DNA of 64,000 nucleotides from Nephrocerus scutellatus (Eukaryota > Arthropoda > Insecta > Diptera > Pipunculidae): the NCBI GenBank assembly GCA_947095585.1, contig OX352762.1, positions 43,760,018 through 43,824,017 on the forward strand. Direction: 5' to 3'. Shown piece by piece: positions 19,479-30,452 of this stretch (the first letter of the stretch is position 1; each line of letters starts with the position of its first letter). A program made the translations under genes and the position numbers. The notes beneath the pieces were generated by a model. It searched no databases and was not told where the DNA came from. It saw only the letters and a program-made list of their open reading frames with translations.

Positions 19479-22374
19479 CCACTCTTCCTGGGGAAAAAGG
19501 AGAAATCATGACACATCGTGATTTCTTCTTTTTAGGCGCCACTGCGTATCATTTTCTGGTTTGATTACCAGGTGGAAGATTTTTTTCTGTTATACAATTT
19601 TTTTGAAATAAAGTTTTGTTTTGTCGTAAAAAGGTTACGTTAATTTGGAGAAGTACATATGTAGGTATATTTGTATCCTATTGTTAAACTTTAGTTTAAT
19701 ATATATATTTATTTTTTGTTTAATACATTCATTCAATCTTAATTTTAATTGTAATTGTAGTTATAATTGTAAGTCTAGAGATTAATTTTTAAATCTTATT
19801 TCTGGTTCTAAGTTTAAATCGTTAATGAATTTGTTGAAACTTTTTAAAACTATGTTGTAAGAGTAGAAATTAATTTATCTACTTTTTTTTTATTTTATTT
19901 TTTTTTTTTATTTTTCTTGTATATATATATTTTTTTTGTTGAAACTATGTTGTATAGATATTTCCTTAAATTATAATTTTCTTAAGTGATATGTTTTCCT
20001 TATACTATGTTAACGTGTTCTTAATAGGCCAATTCTAATTTTCTTAGTTATTTAGACTTTTAACTTAAATTCTATTTTTACTTACTTTGTTTGTATTCAT
20101 TATTGTCTATTTTTTTTGTTATAATTTATTTACAATTTGGTGATACATTCTCTTACTCTTTAAGAAAATTTTTTTTTTTTTTTAAAGATCAATTTTATAC
20201 GTTTATTAACAAAAAATAGGCTATTATGTTCTGCCATTTAGAAATATAAAATAGAATATTAGTTCGTATTGTATTGTCAGAATAAACTTTGAGTTATTCT
20301 TCTAAAGGTCCTCCTAAGTCTAGATATAATTTTTTAAAACCTGATTCGGCTGTAGATGTAATAGTCATGGGTTGTTTTTTTTAGGCTGGATATATTTGTT
20401 TCTTTGGCAAATCGGGCAATGCTTACCAAATGTTGTCACATTGTTTTGCGCTTCTGTCCAAAAGTATTTTTCCGTTATATTTCGTATCGTCCGTTTTATT
20501 GCGTTTTATGTAATACGGTAATCGTTGAGCAAAAATTTTTTCTTTTTATGAGGATCGGTAATTTAATTATATACATATATTTTCATTTATTTGTTGCACA
20601 TTTACATTACTCTTCTTAAATCTTTTTTTCATTCATTGCATTATTGGCGGCCACCTGCAAGTTTCTTTAATTCATTTTTAGTAATATATATCTTCTTATT
20701 TCATCTTGATCCGCAGAGTTTTTGCACATCCCTTAACAGTATTTTGCCAAATTCTGCCGCTTGGGTTGTAGTGCTTTCCTTGGATTACTTCATTTCTTCT
20801 TTTGTAATGAATAATTTATTAATGGTCCGCAGATGTGATGCACGTCCCTTGACAACAAATCGAAAAATGATGCCGCTCGTGCTGTAGTGCCATCCTTGTT
20901 CCTTCTTATGAGTGTGCAATTCTTTATTGGGATATATGCCAAAACATTGTTGGATCCCAGGATTATATCAATATATTTTTTTTCATATTCTTCGTCCTCG
21001 AAACTGTTATATTTTATAAGCTCAATTATTTAATATCCATGGTAGTTATATGAAAACGCGACTGTTTCTTCGAATTCTGTTTAATTTATGAAAAATAGTT
21101 TGTACGGTGTATATTTGGTAGTGGAATTAATGTCGTAAAGTTGTCAGTCGTTTTGAGTTTTATAAGTAATTCGTCACGGTCTAGACTTAGGTTTTTGTTT
21201 TGTTTTTACGTTTGTTGAAGTCATTATTTTATAAGTTTATTTTAATTTTGTAAAGGCGTTTAAAGTATTTCATTTTAAAAGATAATATAATAATTAATAC
21301 GAATACAAAAATATGTGTTCTCAATTTATTGATGAAATTAAGTAACTAATTATTGTTTAAAAAAATGTTTATCAATTTTTCTGCATTGATTGTTTTTGTC
21401 GTTTGCTGTATTTGTGAACCATCCACTGCTCCTGTGTCGAGGATATTTGACTGATATTTGCATCTGGCTGTTGTGCTGAAGAAAAGTCACCAACATCATC
21501 TGATCCAGTAACTGAAGAATTGGCAGATATTGAATACATTATGTTGATTTTTGGCATCAATTGTTGTATTAGGCTTGGTTGTATTGATAGTCCATATTCT
21601 GTAGCATCAAATATGGGCGTCATACATCTTGCGTTCGATAAAGTTTAATTGCCTTCTTTATACGCCACTCATATAAGAAAAGATGTGCATAAGCCTTGAT
21701 TGCTGTAATTCGGGTGCTTGGTGTATACTCAAGTAGTAGCTTCTTCTCTAGTAGGCGGATTCTTGTTGTCCTTAGCAAATTAGGTTGTCCTCGGGCGGCC
21801 ATTTTCCATGCGTTGTTTTTTATCTTCATTTTAATTTTTTGTCGTTGTCGTTATGTGAGGTGTTGGTGGAATACTGGCAGTAATGTTAACGTCAGTTTTC
21901 ACTTGGATTCCAACTGTCGATGGCTGCGAAGATTCCTACTAGGTGTGGGAATTGATCGACTTCGGCATTTACTTCATTTATCTTACTTTCTGTGTATCGG
22001 CGAAAGACGTCTTCATAATCGAATTCGTCAGTTTCCCTTCCGCTGTCGTTGTCGTTGTCCATGTTTTAGTTTTATGCTGTGATTTCGGCAATGGAATTTG
22101 AATACTGGCTGGATGTAGTTATTTAGAAGTCAGCTTTTCTGATGTATTCGGCTGCGATGGCTAGCTGCTCCTCACTGGACATTAGTTAAAAATTATATGT
22201 GAAGACTTTGTAATTGGTCGTATTAAAAACTTTGGTCGTTTAGACTGGCAGGATCTTAGTAGGCTGGCAGGATCTTCTTAGACTGGCAATATTAAAAGAT
22301 TCCAGGTAGACGTGGCAGGATCTGGTAATATTTGAAAAATTCGAAGATTCCAGGTAGGCATGGCAGGATCTTCT
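19479..22374. other. Interior of the non-coding LTR element
   Basis: A/T-rich, with long T runs (about 19885-19930, 20167-20182), no domain I recognise, and a subrepeat GGCAGGATCTT/GATTCCAGGTAG at 22243-22370 just before the right terminal repeat. Short plus-strand frames at 20404-20887 look like chance. The minus-strand frames at 21372-22062 are listed separately. Confidence 0.6.
21372..22062 (-). other. Three linked antisense frames of unknown nature
   Basis: On the minus strand, ATG at 22062 opens a 56-codon acidic frame (MDNDNDSGRETDEFDYED start) to 21892; ATG at 21829 opens a 69-codon basic frame (RTTRIRLLEKKLLLEY) to 21620; its stop overlaps the ATG of an 83-codon Ser/Gln-rich frame (21623-21372) in an ATGA arrangement. 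I do not recognise them. The order acidic, basic, Gln-rich and opposite strand to nothing else coding suggest a captured gene piece, possibly spliced. A second copy is at 33713-34403. Confidence 0.3.
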
Positions 22375-23209
22375 TGTAATAGCAATGTAATGGCATGAGC
22401 TGTTTAGATCAGGATCGCCATGTAAAGGATAACGCTCGTTTTTTACTTAGTCCTCCACTAGTCCTGGCTATTTCGCCTTCGACTTAGACCTTTAGGCTGT
22501 TTCCTGCACTTAAGGTGGGATTCCAATTAGAGTGGATCTTTTTGATACCTGTAGAATTTAAGGCTCGCAAGCCTAATAAAATGCCGGTGGTATAAGTTTG
22601 ACGTTCTATTTCGAAGTAATCTTTATTGGATAATTGTTGCTTATTTATAGGTGTTCAAAGACTTAAAAACATACTACATAATTGAATAAGAATATAAAAT
22701 GTACACACATGCATACTAGCTTAGATCGATTAGTGCTGGTCAGCATTTTGGTATTATTGCATACCGAACATTCTTAATTGCTTTAGGTCGCTTGCCTATA
22801 TTGCTGATGTGACATATTTACCAGCACAGGCAAGTGACCTATTTTGTTTATAATTTTATTGCATGCTCGGTCAGTGCCATGCACAGCAAGGGTAAGTGAC
22901 CGAACGTTATTTACTTTTTTTATGATCAGCGCTCGCTTGCCTATAATGCTTTCTGTGCATTTTGTTGTCACAGGCTAACGACCGCCGATCGTACTCTCAT
23001 TACTTTGTATGCTGTCATGCTCAGGCATGGAGTGTGCCAACAAAGTAATAAGACTCTTTTTTTGTTCGTTCACTCGTTGATTGTTTATGCTGTAATATTT
23101 TAATTGCGGTTCATATGCAGAAGGCAATATGAGGAATGCAATTAATTGTAGGAATAAAGAATCGATCTAAGCTTGAATACAATGTTAGCGCTGGTATGCT
23201 CCCTTCACA
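22375..23209 (+). repeat. Right terminal direct repeat (835 bp)
   Basis: Near-identical to 18646-19478 with scattered substitutions (e.g. AAGCTT here for AACCTT in the left copy near the 3' end). Ends TTCACA followed by the target copy CTGA. The AAGCTT at 23169 is the left breakpoint of the 2428-bp tandem unit. A further near-identical copy is at 34716-35557. Confidence 0.85.
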
Positions 23210-24075
23210 CTGACGTAACGGCGAGAGGAACAATCCTCTATAAGTCCATTCAGATACAGGCTTACGCAGACGATATTGACATCGTTGGTAGAAATCCAAG
23301 AGCTGTACATGAAGCTTTCATCCAGATAGAGCAAGTGGAACGAAATCTGGGGTTCCACATAAATGAGAGCAAAACAAAGTACATGGTGGCCACGTCTGCG
23401 AGTAGATGATCCAACAATGGTCCCTCAATTCAAATAGTGGAGCGCGAATTTGAAGTAGTGCAATCCTTTAACTATCTCGGGTCAACTATAGCAGTCGATA
23501 ACAGCATGGAACCAGAAATACGAGCACGATTGCTTAAAGCCAACAAAGCCTAATATACTCTGTCAAGACTCTTAAAATCCAGGAACCATAACATCCAAGC
23601 TGCTTATATATAAGACAATGTTCATACCAGTACTTACATATGGATCCGAGACTTGGGTGCTTAACAAATAGCATTCTGACCTCTTAGCCGCGTTCGAGAG
23701 AAAAGTCTCACGGAGAATTGTTGCCCCCGTATGTGAGGAAGGACTATTCCGGAGACTCTATAATGATGAGATATACGAGCGTTACCGCGATGTCGACACC
23801 GTGATGAAAATTAAGCTCGGAAGGCTTCGGTGGGCAGGACACCTAACTCGCATGAGCGAAGAGGATCCTGCTCGGAAAGTCCTTTGCGGTAGGATTTATG
23901 GAACACGACAGCGAGGCCGGCCAAGCCTACGCTGGAAGGATGGCGTAGACCAGGACGCCCAGAGTTCAGGGATGACAAACTGGATGACATCGGCTCGAAA
24001 TCAGGACCGGTGGAGAGAATTTTTGCGGGAGGCCAGGACCGGACCCCTGGTAGAGCCAAATATGATAATGATGAT
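23210..24075 (+). pseudogene. RTE reverse transcriptase core and C-terminus
   Basis: AYADDIDIVG (RT motif C) at about 23260, NESKTKYMVA, NYLGSTI, then VLTYGSETWVLNK and the RTE C-terminal GRLRWAGHLTRM and GRPSLRWKDGV blocks. Stops at 23407, 23551 and 23671 and a frame change near 23610 break it. The start at 23173 seen in its frame comes from the terminal repeat, not from the LINE. Copies at 25638-26503, 28066-28931 and 35558-36423. Confidence 0.88.
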
Positions 24076-24205
24076 TCCATCAGCATACGTGCGGTCGTTC
24101 TCGGTAATCTAACTTCAAAGTTACCCAATAATCAACTAAATCACTGCAATTTATTTATTTTTATAATGTACCCACGCTAAAGGGATTTGGACCTTTGCTT
24201 AGCAC
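24076..24205. other. Unassigned 130 bp between RTE tail and BEL-B protease
   Basis: A short open run (IPSAYVRSFSV) that could be BEL-B coding, then A/T-rich sequence with stops. Its source is not clear. Confidence 0.3.
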
Positions 24206-24208
24206 AGC

Positions 24209-24610
24209 ATGGGCGTTAGGAAATTAGGGAGAGGAACAGATGAGATGTCTATGCACGTGTGTCTTAAATTACCGCAGATCATACAAATGCGGAAACACAG
24301 AATCAGGCAATTCATTCCACATAACTATTGTGCGGCTGTATTTGCTGATCTTAATAAAAACAAATGTCGGCCAATTATAAACCAATTAAACTTGGCCGAC
24401 CGCGCTTACGCTATTCCTGGAGATGTTGACGTTTTCTTTGGCCACGATGTGTTTAATGAAATATTGTTGCCACAGAAAATTAGAATTGCCGATCATTTCT
24501 CTGCTCAGTCGACTTCTTTAAGAATTACTCAGGTTTCTACACGACGAAGAAGTTGGCTAGAAGAAGTGAACATGGCAAGGGGACTCAAATCTGCAGAAGA
24601 TGAGTGTTAA
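24209..24610 (+). pseudogene. BEL-B protease-region fragment (DUF1758 tail)
   Basis: The last 90 codons carry INQLNLADRAYAIPGDVDVF and FGHDVFNEILLPQKIRI, the block that ends the BEL retropepsin region (compare KLKLADPSFNKPRPIDVLIG in BEL-A). The catalytic Asp lies upstream and is lost. TAA at 24608-24610 sits at the BEL-A insertion; beyond BEL-A at 46993 the same polyprotein resumes with RSQDGRYIVR, the start of the pol linker. The first 30 codons may not be BEL. Copies at 26637-27038, 29065-29466, 36557-36958. Confidence 0.7.
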
Positions 24611-24614
24611 GAAC

Positions 24615-25030
24615 AGTTTTGCCGCGGCTTAATGGTTGTCTACTTTCCCGCAACTTAACAAGTAATTTGTTCAAGGGTCCAATTGCACCACCGTCTGAAA
24701 TTAACCAAATCTATAATTACAGAATTGCAAATTAATATAAATAATGAAAACCCAATCAACGGGAAAAACTGTATTTGACTGCGCAGCAACTTCGACCCCT
24801 TTCACCACAATTCAATGAAAAACCCCTCTATGTCTTTTTTCTCCATTCAACAAAATGCGAATGAATTTTATTTCCCACATAGGTTACAGAAAGCTAAACT
24901 AGCTAGTTAACAAGCAAGAAGAAACCACTGCATTTCGGTGTACACCAGTATGGTAAACTGTTATTCTTTTGTATCAAGAAATGAAATTGCAACTTGCTAT
25001 CATACTGTAAGAATACCTTACTCCGTAACA
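24615..25030 (-). repeat. BEL-A 3' LTR, outer copy (unit 1)
   Basis: On the minus strand begins TGTTACGGAGTAAGG and ends GGCAAAACT. It matches the 5' LTR (46616-46988); it is longer (416 against 373 bp) by small insertions. The pol stop codon lies inside its first 13 bases. Copies: 27043-27458, 29471-29886, 36963-37378. Confidence 0.85.
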
Positions 25031-25596
25031 TTTCCTGCCCCAGTTGAATCGGTTGATTCAATCGGAATTTGACAAATCTTTTGTACTGGTCGAGTAATGG
25101 TAGTTGTCTTGGTTTTGATGGTGACTGTTCTAACCAAACCACCCTTACCCGGATGCAGCTGCTGTATGACGCCCAGTGCCCACTGAGCTGGTAGATAATT
25201 TTTTTCCTTGATCACAACGACATTGCCAACTTCAACGTTTTGTCTTCTGTACTGCCATTTGATTCGTCGCTGCAGTGATGTTCAAAACTCAGCTTGCCAG
25301 CGCCGCCAAATATGTTGTACGAATTGCTGAAGAAGTTGCCAGCGTGTTAACAATGTTTGTTTGACATCAACCGGATTTGATTCAGGCACCCTCTTCATGG
25401 AACAGCCGATTAGAAAATGTGCCAGTGTCAACGGATATAGCTGTTCAGGTGATACTGAACATAGCGGTCGTGAGTTCATAATTGCTTTGATTTCTATAAT
25501 CAGGGTGTTCAGTTCCTCATATGTTAGTATGGTGTTGCCTATCTCTCGTCGTAAATGATATTTCATCGACTTCACAGCACCTTCGAACAGACCTCC
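25018..25596 (-). pseudogene. BEL-A integrase C-terminal part, unit 1 copy
   Basis: From the unit edge: GLFEGAVKSMKYHLRREIG (integrase Glu), SRPLCSVS, TLAHFLIGCS, RWQLLQQFVQHIWRRW, then in another frame IKEKNYLPAQWALGVIQQ and TVTIKTKTTTITRP to the stop at 25018. A frame break near 25280 (TGATGTTCAAAACTC) is shared by all four copies, so it predates the duplications. Confidence 0.85.
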
Positions 25597-28024
25597 AAGC
25601 TTGAATACAATGTTAGCGCTGGTATGCTCCATTCACACTGACGTAACGGCGAGAGGAACAATCCTCTATAAGTCCATTCAGATACAGGCTTACGCAGACG
25701 ATATTGACATCGTTGGTAGAAATCCAAGAGCTGTACATGAAGCTTTCATCCAGATAGAGCAAGTGGAACGAAATCTGGGGTTCCACATAAATGAGAGCAA
25801 AACAAAGTACATGGTGGCCACGTCTGCGAGTAGATGATCCAACAATGGTCCCTCAATTCAAATAGTGGAGCGCGAATTTGAAGTAGTGCAATCCTTTAAC
25901 TATCTCGGGTCAACTATAGCAGTCGATAACAGCATGGAACCAGAAATACGAGCACGATTGCTTAAAGCCAACAAAGCCTAATATACTCTGTCAAGACTCT
26001 TCAAATCCAGGAACCATAACATCCAAGCTGCTTATATATAAGACAATGTTCATACCAGTACTTACATATGGATCCGAGACTTGGGTGCTTAACAAATAGC
26101 ATTCTGACCTCTTAGCCGCGTTCGAGAGAAAAGTCTTACGGAGAATTGTTGCCCCCGTATGTGAGGAAGGACTATTCCGGAGACTCTATAATGATGAGAT
26201 ATACGAGCGTTACCGCGATGTCGACACCGTGATGAAAATTAAGCTCGGAAGGCTTCGGTGGGCAGGACACCTAACTCGCATGAGCGAAGAGGATCCTGCT
26301 CGGAAAGTCCTTTGCGGTAGGATTTATGGAACACGACAGCGAGGCCGGCCAAGCCTACGCTGGAAGGATGGCGTAGACCAGGACGCCCAGAGTTCAGGGA
26401 TGACAAACTGGATGACATCGGCTCGAAATCAGGACCGGTGGAGAGAATTTTTGCGGGAGGCCAGGACCGGACCCCTGGTAGAGCCAAATATGATAATGAT
26501 GATTCCATCAGCATACGTGCGGTCGTTCTCGGTAATCTAACTTCAAAGTTACCCAATAATCAACTAAATCACTGCAATTTATTTATTTTTATAATGTACC
26601 CACGCTAAAGGGATTTGGACCTTTGCTTAGCACAGCATGGGCGTTAGGAAATTAGGGAGAGGAACAGATGAGATGTCTATGCACGTGTGTCTTAAATTAC
26701 CGCAGATCATACAAATGCGGAAACACAGAATCAGGCAATTCATTCCACATAACTATTGTGCGGCTGTATTTGCTGATCTTAATAAAAACAAATGTCGGCC
26801 AATTATAAACCAATTAAACTTGGCCGACCCCGCTTACGCTATTCCTGGAGATGTTGACGTTTTCTTCGGCCACGATGTGTTTAATGAAATATTGTTGCCA
26901 CAGAAAATTAGAATTGCCGATCATTTCTCTGCTCAGTCGACTTCTTTAAGAATTACTCAGGTTTCTACACGACGAAGAAGTTGGCTAGAAGAAGTGAACA
27001 TGGCAAGGGGACTCAAATCTGCAGAAGATGAGTGTTAAGAACAGTTTTGCCGCGGCTTAATGGTTGTCTACTTTCCCGCAACTTAACAAGTAATTTGTTC
27101 AAGGGTCCAATTGCACCACCGTCTGAAATTAACCAAATCTATAATTACAGAATTGCAAATTAATATAAATAATGAAAACCCAATCAACGGGAAAAACTGT
27201 ATTTGACTGCGCAGCAACTTCGACCCCTTTCACCACAATTCAATGAAAAACCCCTCTATGTCTTTTTTCTCCATTCAACAAAATGCGAATGAATTTTATT
27301 TCCCACATAGGTTACAGAAAGCTAAACTAGCTAGTTAACAAGCAAGAAGAAACCACTGCATTTCGGTGTACACCAGTATGGTAAACTGTTATTCTTTTGT
27401 ATCAAGAAATGAAATTGCAACTTGCTATCATACTGTAAGAATACCTTACTCCGTAACATTTCCTGCCCCAGTTGAATCGGTTGATTCAATCGGAATTTGA
27501 CAAATCTTTTGTACTGGTCGAGTAATGGTAGTTGTCTTGGTTTTGATGGTGACTGTTCTAACCAAACCACCCTTACCCGGATGCAGCTGCTGTATGACGC
27601 CCAGTGCCCACTGAGCTGGTAGATAATTTTTTTCCTTGATCACAACGACATTGCCAACTTCAACGTTTTGTCTTCTGTACTGCCATTTGATTCGTCGCTG
27701 CAGTGATGTTCAAAACTCAGCTTGCCAGCGCCGCAAAATATGTTGTACGAATTGCTGAAGAAGTTGCCAGCGTGTTAACAATGTTTGTTTGACATCAACC
27801 GGATTTGATTCAGGCACCCTCTTCATGGAACAGCCGATTAGAAAATGTGCCAGTGTCAACGGATATAGCTGTTCAGGTGATACTGAACATAGCGGTCGTG
27901 AGTTCATAATTGCTTCGATTTCTATAATCAGGGTGTTCAGTTCCTCATATGTTAGTATGGTGTTGCCTATCTCTCGTCGTAAATGATATTTCATCGACTT
28001 CACAGCACCTTCGAACAGACCTCC
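25597..28024. repeat. 2428-bp tandem unit 2
   Basis: Same content and length as unit 1: 41-bp LTR end, RTE 25638-26503, BEL-B protease 26637-27038, BEL-A 3' LTR 27043-27458, integrase end 27446-28003. Own differences include CTCCATTC near 25630 (others CTCCCTTC) and CGCAAAATATG near 27733 (others CGCCAAATATG). Confidence 0.95.
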
Positions 28025-30452
28025 AAGCTTGAATACAATGTTAGCGCTGGTATGCTCCCTTCACACTGACGTAACGGCGAGAGGAACAATCCTCTATAAG
28101 TCCATTCAGATACAGGCTTACGCAGACGATATTGACATCGTTGGTAGAAATCCAAGAGCTGTACATGAAGCTTTCATCCAGATAGAGCAAGTGGAACGAA
28201 ATCTGGGGTTCCACATAAATGAGAGCAAAACAAAGTACATGGTGGCCACGTCTGCGAGTAGATGATCCAACAATGGTCCCTCAATTCAAATAGTGGAGCG
28301 CGAATTTGAAGTAGTGCAATCCTTTAACTATCTCGGGTCAACTATAGCAGTCGATAACAGCATGGAACCAGAAATACGAGCACGATTGCTTAAAGCCAAC
28401 AAAGCCTAATATACTCTGTCAAGACTCTTCAAATCCAGGAACCATAACATCCAAGCTGCTTATATATAAGACAATGTTCATACCAGTACTTACATATGGA
28501 TCCGAGACTTGGGTGCTTAACAAATAGCATTCTGACCTCTTAGCCGCGTTCGAGAGAAAAGTCTTACGGAGAATTGTTGCCCCCGTATGTGAGGAAGGAC
28601 TATTCCGGAGACTCTATAATGATGAGATATACGAGCGTTACCGCGATGTCGACACCGTGATGAAAATTAAGCTCGGAAGGCTTCGGTGGGCAGGACACCT
28701 AACTCGCATGAGCGAAGAGAATCCTGCTCGGAAAGTCCTTTGCGGTAGGATTTATGGAACACGACAGCGAGGCCGGCCAAGCCTACGCTGGAAGGATGGC
28801 GTAGACCAGGACGCCCAGAGTTCAGGGATGACAAACTGGATGACATCGGCTCGAAATCAGGACCGGTGGAGAGAATTTTTGCGGGAGGCCAGGACCGGAC
28901 CCCTGGTAGAGCCAAATATGATAATGATGATTCCATCAGCATACGTGCGGTCGTTCTCGGTAATCTAACTTCAAAGTTACCCAATAATCAACTAAATCAC
29001 TGCAATTTATTTATTTTTATAATGTACACACGCTAAAGGGATTTGGACCTTTGCTTAGCACAGCATGGGCGTTAGGAAATTAGGGAGAGGAACAGATGAT
29101 ATGTCTATGCACGTGTGTCTTAAATTACCGCAGATCATACAAATGCGGAAACACAGAATCAGGCAATTCATTCCACATAACTATTGTGCGGCTGTATTTG
29201 CTGATCTTAATAAAAACAAATGTCGGCCAATTATAAACCAATTAAACTTGGCCGACCCCGCTTACGCTATTCCTGGAGATGTTGACGTTTTCTTCGGCCA
29301 CGATGTGTTTAATGAAATATTGTTGCCACAGAAAATTAGAATTGCCGATCATTTCTCTGCTCAGTCGACTTCTTTAAGAATTACTCAGGTTTCTACACGA
29401 CGAAGAAGTTGGCTAGAAGAAGTGAACATGGCAAGGGGACTCAAATCTGCAGAAGATGAGTGTTAAGAACAGTTTTGCCGCGGCTTAATGGTTGTCTACT
29501 TTCCCGCAACTTAACAAGTAATTTGTTGAAGGGTCCAATTGCACCACCGTCTGAAATTAACCAAATCTATAATTACAGAATTGCAAATTAATATAAATAA
29601 TGAAAACCCAATCAACGGGAAAAACTGTATTTGACTGCGCAGCAACTTCGACCCCTTTCACCACAATTCAATGAAAAACCCCTCTATGTCTTTTTTCTCC
29701 ATTCAACAAAATGCGAATGAATTTTATTTCCCACATAGGTTACAGAAAGCTAAACTAACTAGTTAACAAGCAAGAAGAAACCACTGCATTTCGGTGTACA
29801 CCAATATGGTAAACTGTTATTCTTTTGTATCAAGAAATGAAATTGCAACTTGCTATCATACTGTAAGAATACCTTACTCCGTAACATTTCCTGCCCCAGT
29901 TGAATCGGTTGATTCAATCGGAATTTGACAAATCTTTTGTACTGGTCGAGTAATGGTAGTTGTCTTGGTTTTGATGGTGACTGTTCTAACCAAACCACCC
30001 TTACCCGGATGCAGCTGCTGTATGACGCCCAGTGCCCACTGAGCTGGTAGATAATTTTTTTCCTTGATCACAACGACATTGCCAACTTCAACGTTTTGTC
30101 TTCTGTACTGCCATTTGATTCGTCGCTGCAGTGATGTTCAAAACTCAGCTTGCCAGCGCCGCCAAATATGTTGTACGAATTGCTGAAGAAGTTGCCAGCG
30201 TGTTAACAATGTTTGTTTGACATCAACCGGATTTGATTCAGGCACCCTCTTCATGGAACAGCCGATTAGAAAATGTGCCAGTGTCAACGGATATAGCTGT
30301 TCAGGTGATACTGAACATAGCGGTCGTGAGTTCATAATTGCTTCGATTTCTATAATCAGGGTGTTCAGTTCCTCATATGTTAGTATGGTGTTGCCTATCT
30401 CTCGTCGTAAATGATATTTCATCGACTTCACAGCACCTTCGAACAGACCTCC
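28025..30452. repeat. 2428-bp tandem unit 3
   Basis: Same content: RTE 28066-28931, BEL-B protease 29065-29466, BEL-A 3' LTR 29471-29886, integrase end to 30452. Here the sequence runs on into BEL-A integrase (CCAGTGTGGGG) rather than into another unit. It shares with unit 4 four bases that differ in units 1 and 2 (29028 A, 29100 T, 29528 G, 29804 A). GAGAATCC near 28720 is its own. Confidence 0.95.

Larger units (their letters stand above)
18551..23209. mobile_element. Non-coding element with long terminal direct repeats, in RTE
   Basis: Terminal direct repeats (18551-19478 and 22375-23209) begin TGTAA and end TTCACA. The flanks are a 4-bp target duplication CTGA (18547-18550 and 23210-23213), and excision restores the RTE frame, so integrase-mediated insertion is well supported. 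The 2.9-kb interior has no gag, pol or transposase. No TGG-starting primer site follows the 5' repeat and no purine tract precedes the 3' repeat. It resembles a large retrotransposon derivative (LARD) but lacks two expected signals. Its partner element is unknown. Confidence 0.8.
16868..24075 (+). mobile_element. RTE-clade LINE, split by the 18551-23209 element
   Basis: Endonuclease and N-terminal RT lie at 16868-18550 and the RT core to C-terminus at 23210-24075. Removing 18551-23213 (element plus one target copy) restores one frame across the junction, from LFNLALEKVIRDSD into VTARGTILYKS. The 3' end (ATGATAATGATGAT, 24062-24075) has the ATGATG-type repeats usual for RTE tails. It lies between gag and protease pieces of BEL-B. 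Confidence 0.85.
23169..25596. repeat. 2428-bp tandem unit 1
   Basis: Contains the last 41 bp of the LTR element, the RTE RT C-terminus (23210-24075), a BEL-B protease piece (24209-24610), the BEL-A 3' LTR (24615-25030) and the BEL-A integrase end (minus, to 25596). The left edge is AAGCTT; the right edge ACCTCCA joins AAGCTT of unit 2 with one shared base. It has unit-specific differences, e.g. GACCGCGC near 24399 where units 2-4 have GACCCCGC. Confidence 0.95.

Noticed and set aside
20404..20887. Two overlapping plus-strand frames of 71 and 98 codons, repeated at 32745-33228
   Set aside because: Composition is that of AT-rich non-coding DNA, no domain is recognisable and the second copy is only part of the segmental duplication, so conservation means nothing.
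23811..24128. 105-codon minus-strand frame present in all four units
   Set aside because: It is the reverse-strand shadow of the RTE C-terminal coding region.
23169..25602. HindIII site AAGCTT at tandem unit joints as a cloning-ligation scar
   Set aside because: The other partner at the joint (CCTCCAGTG in its native place) carries no HindIII site, so simple ligation of HindIII ends does not explain it; an assembly error is still possible.
23169..30452. Tandem array as satellite DNA or a CRISPR-like array
   Set aside because: The unit is 2.4 kb of recognisable transposon pieces with only three copies and no short repeat/spacer pattern.
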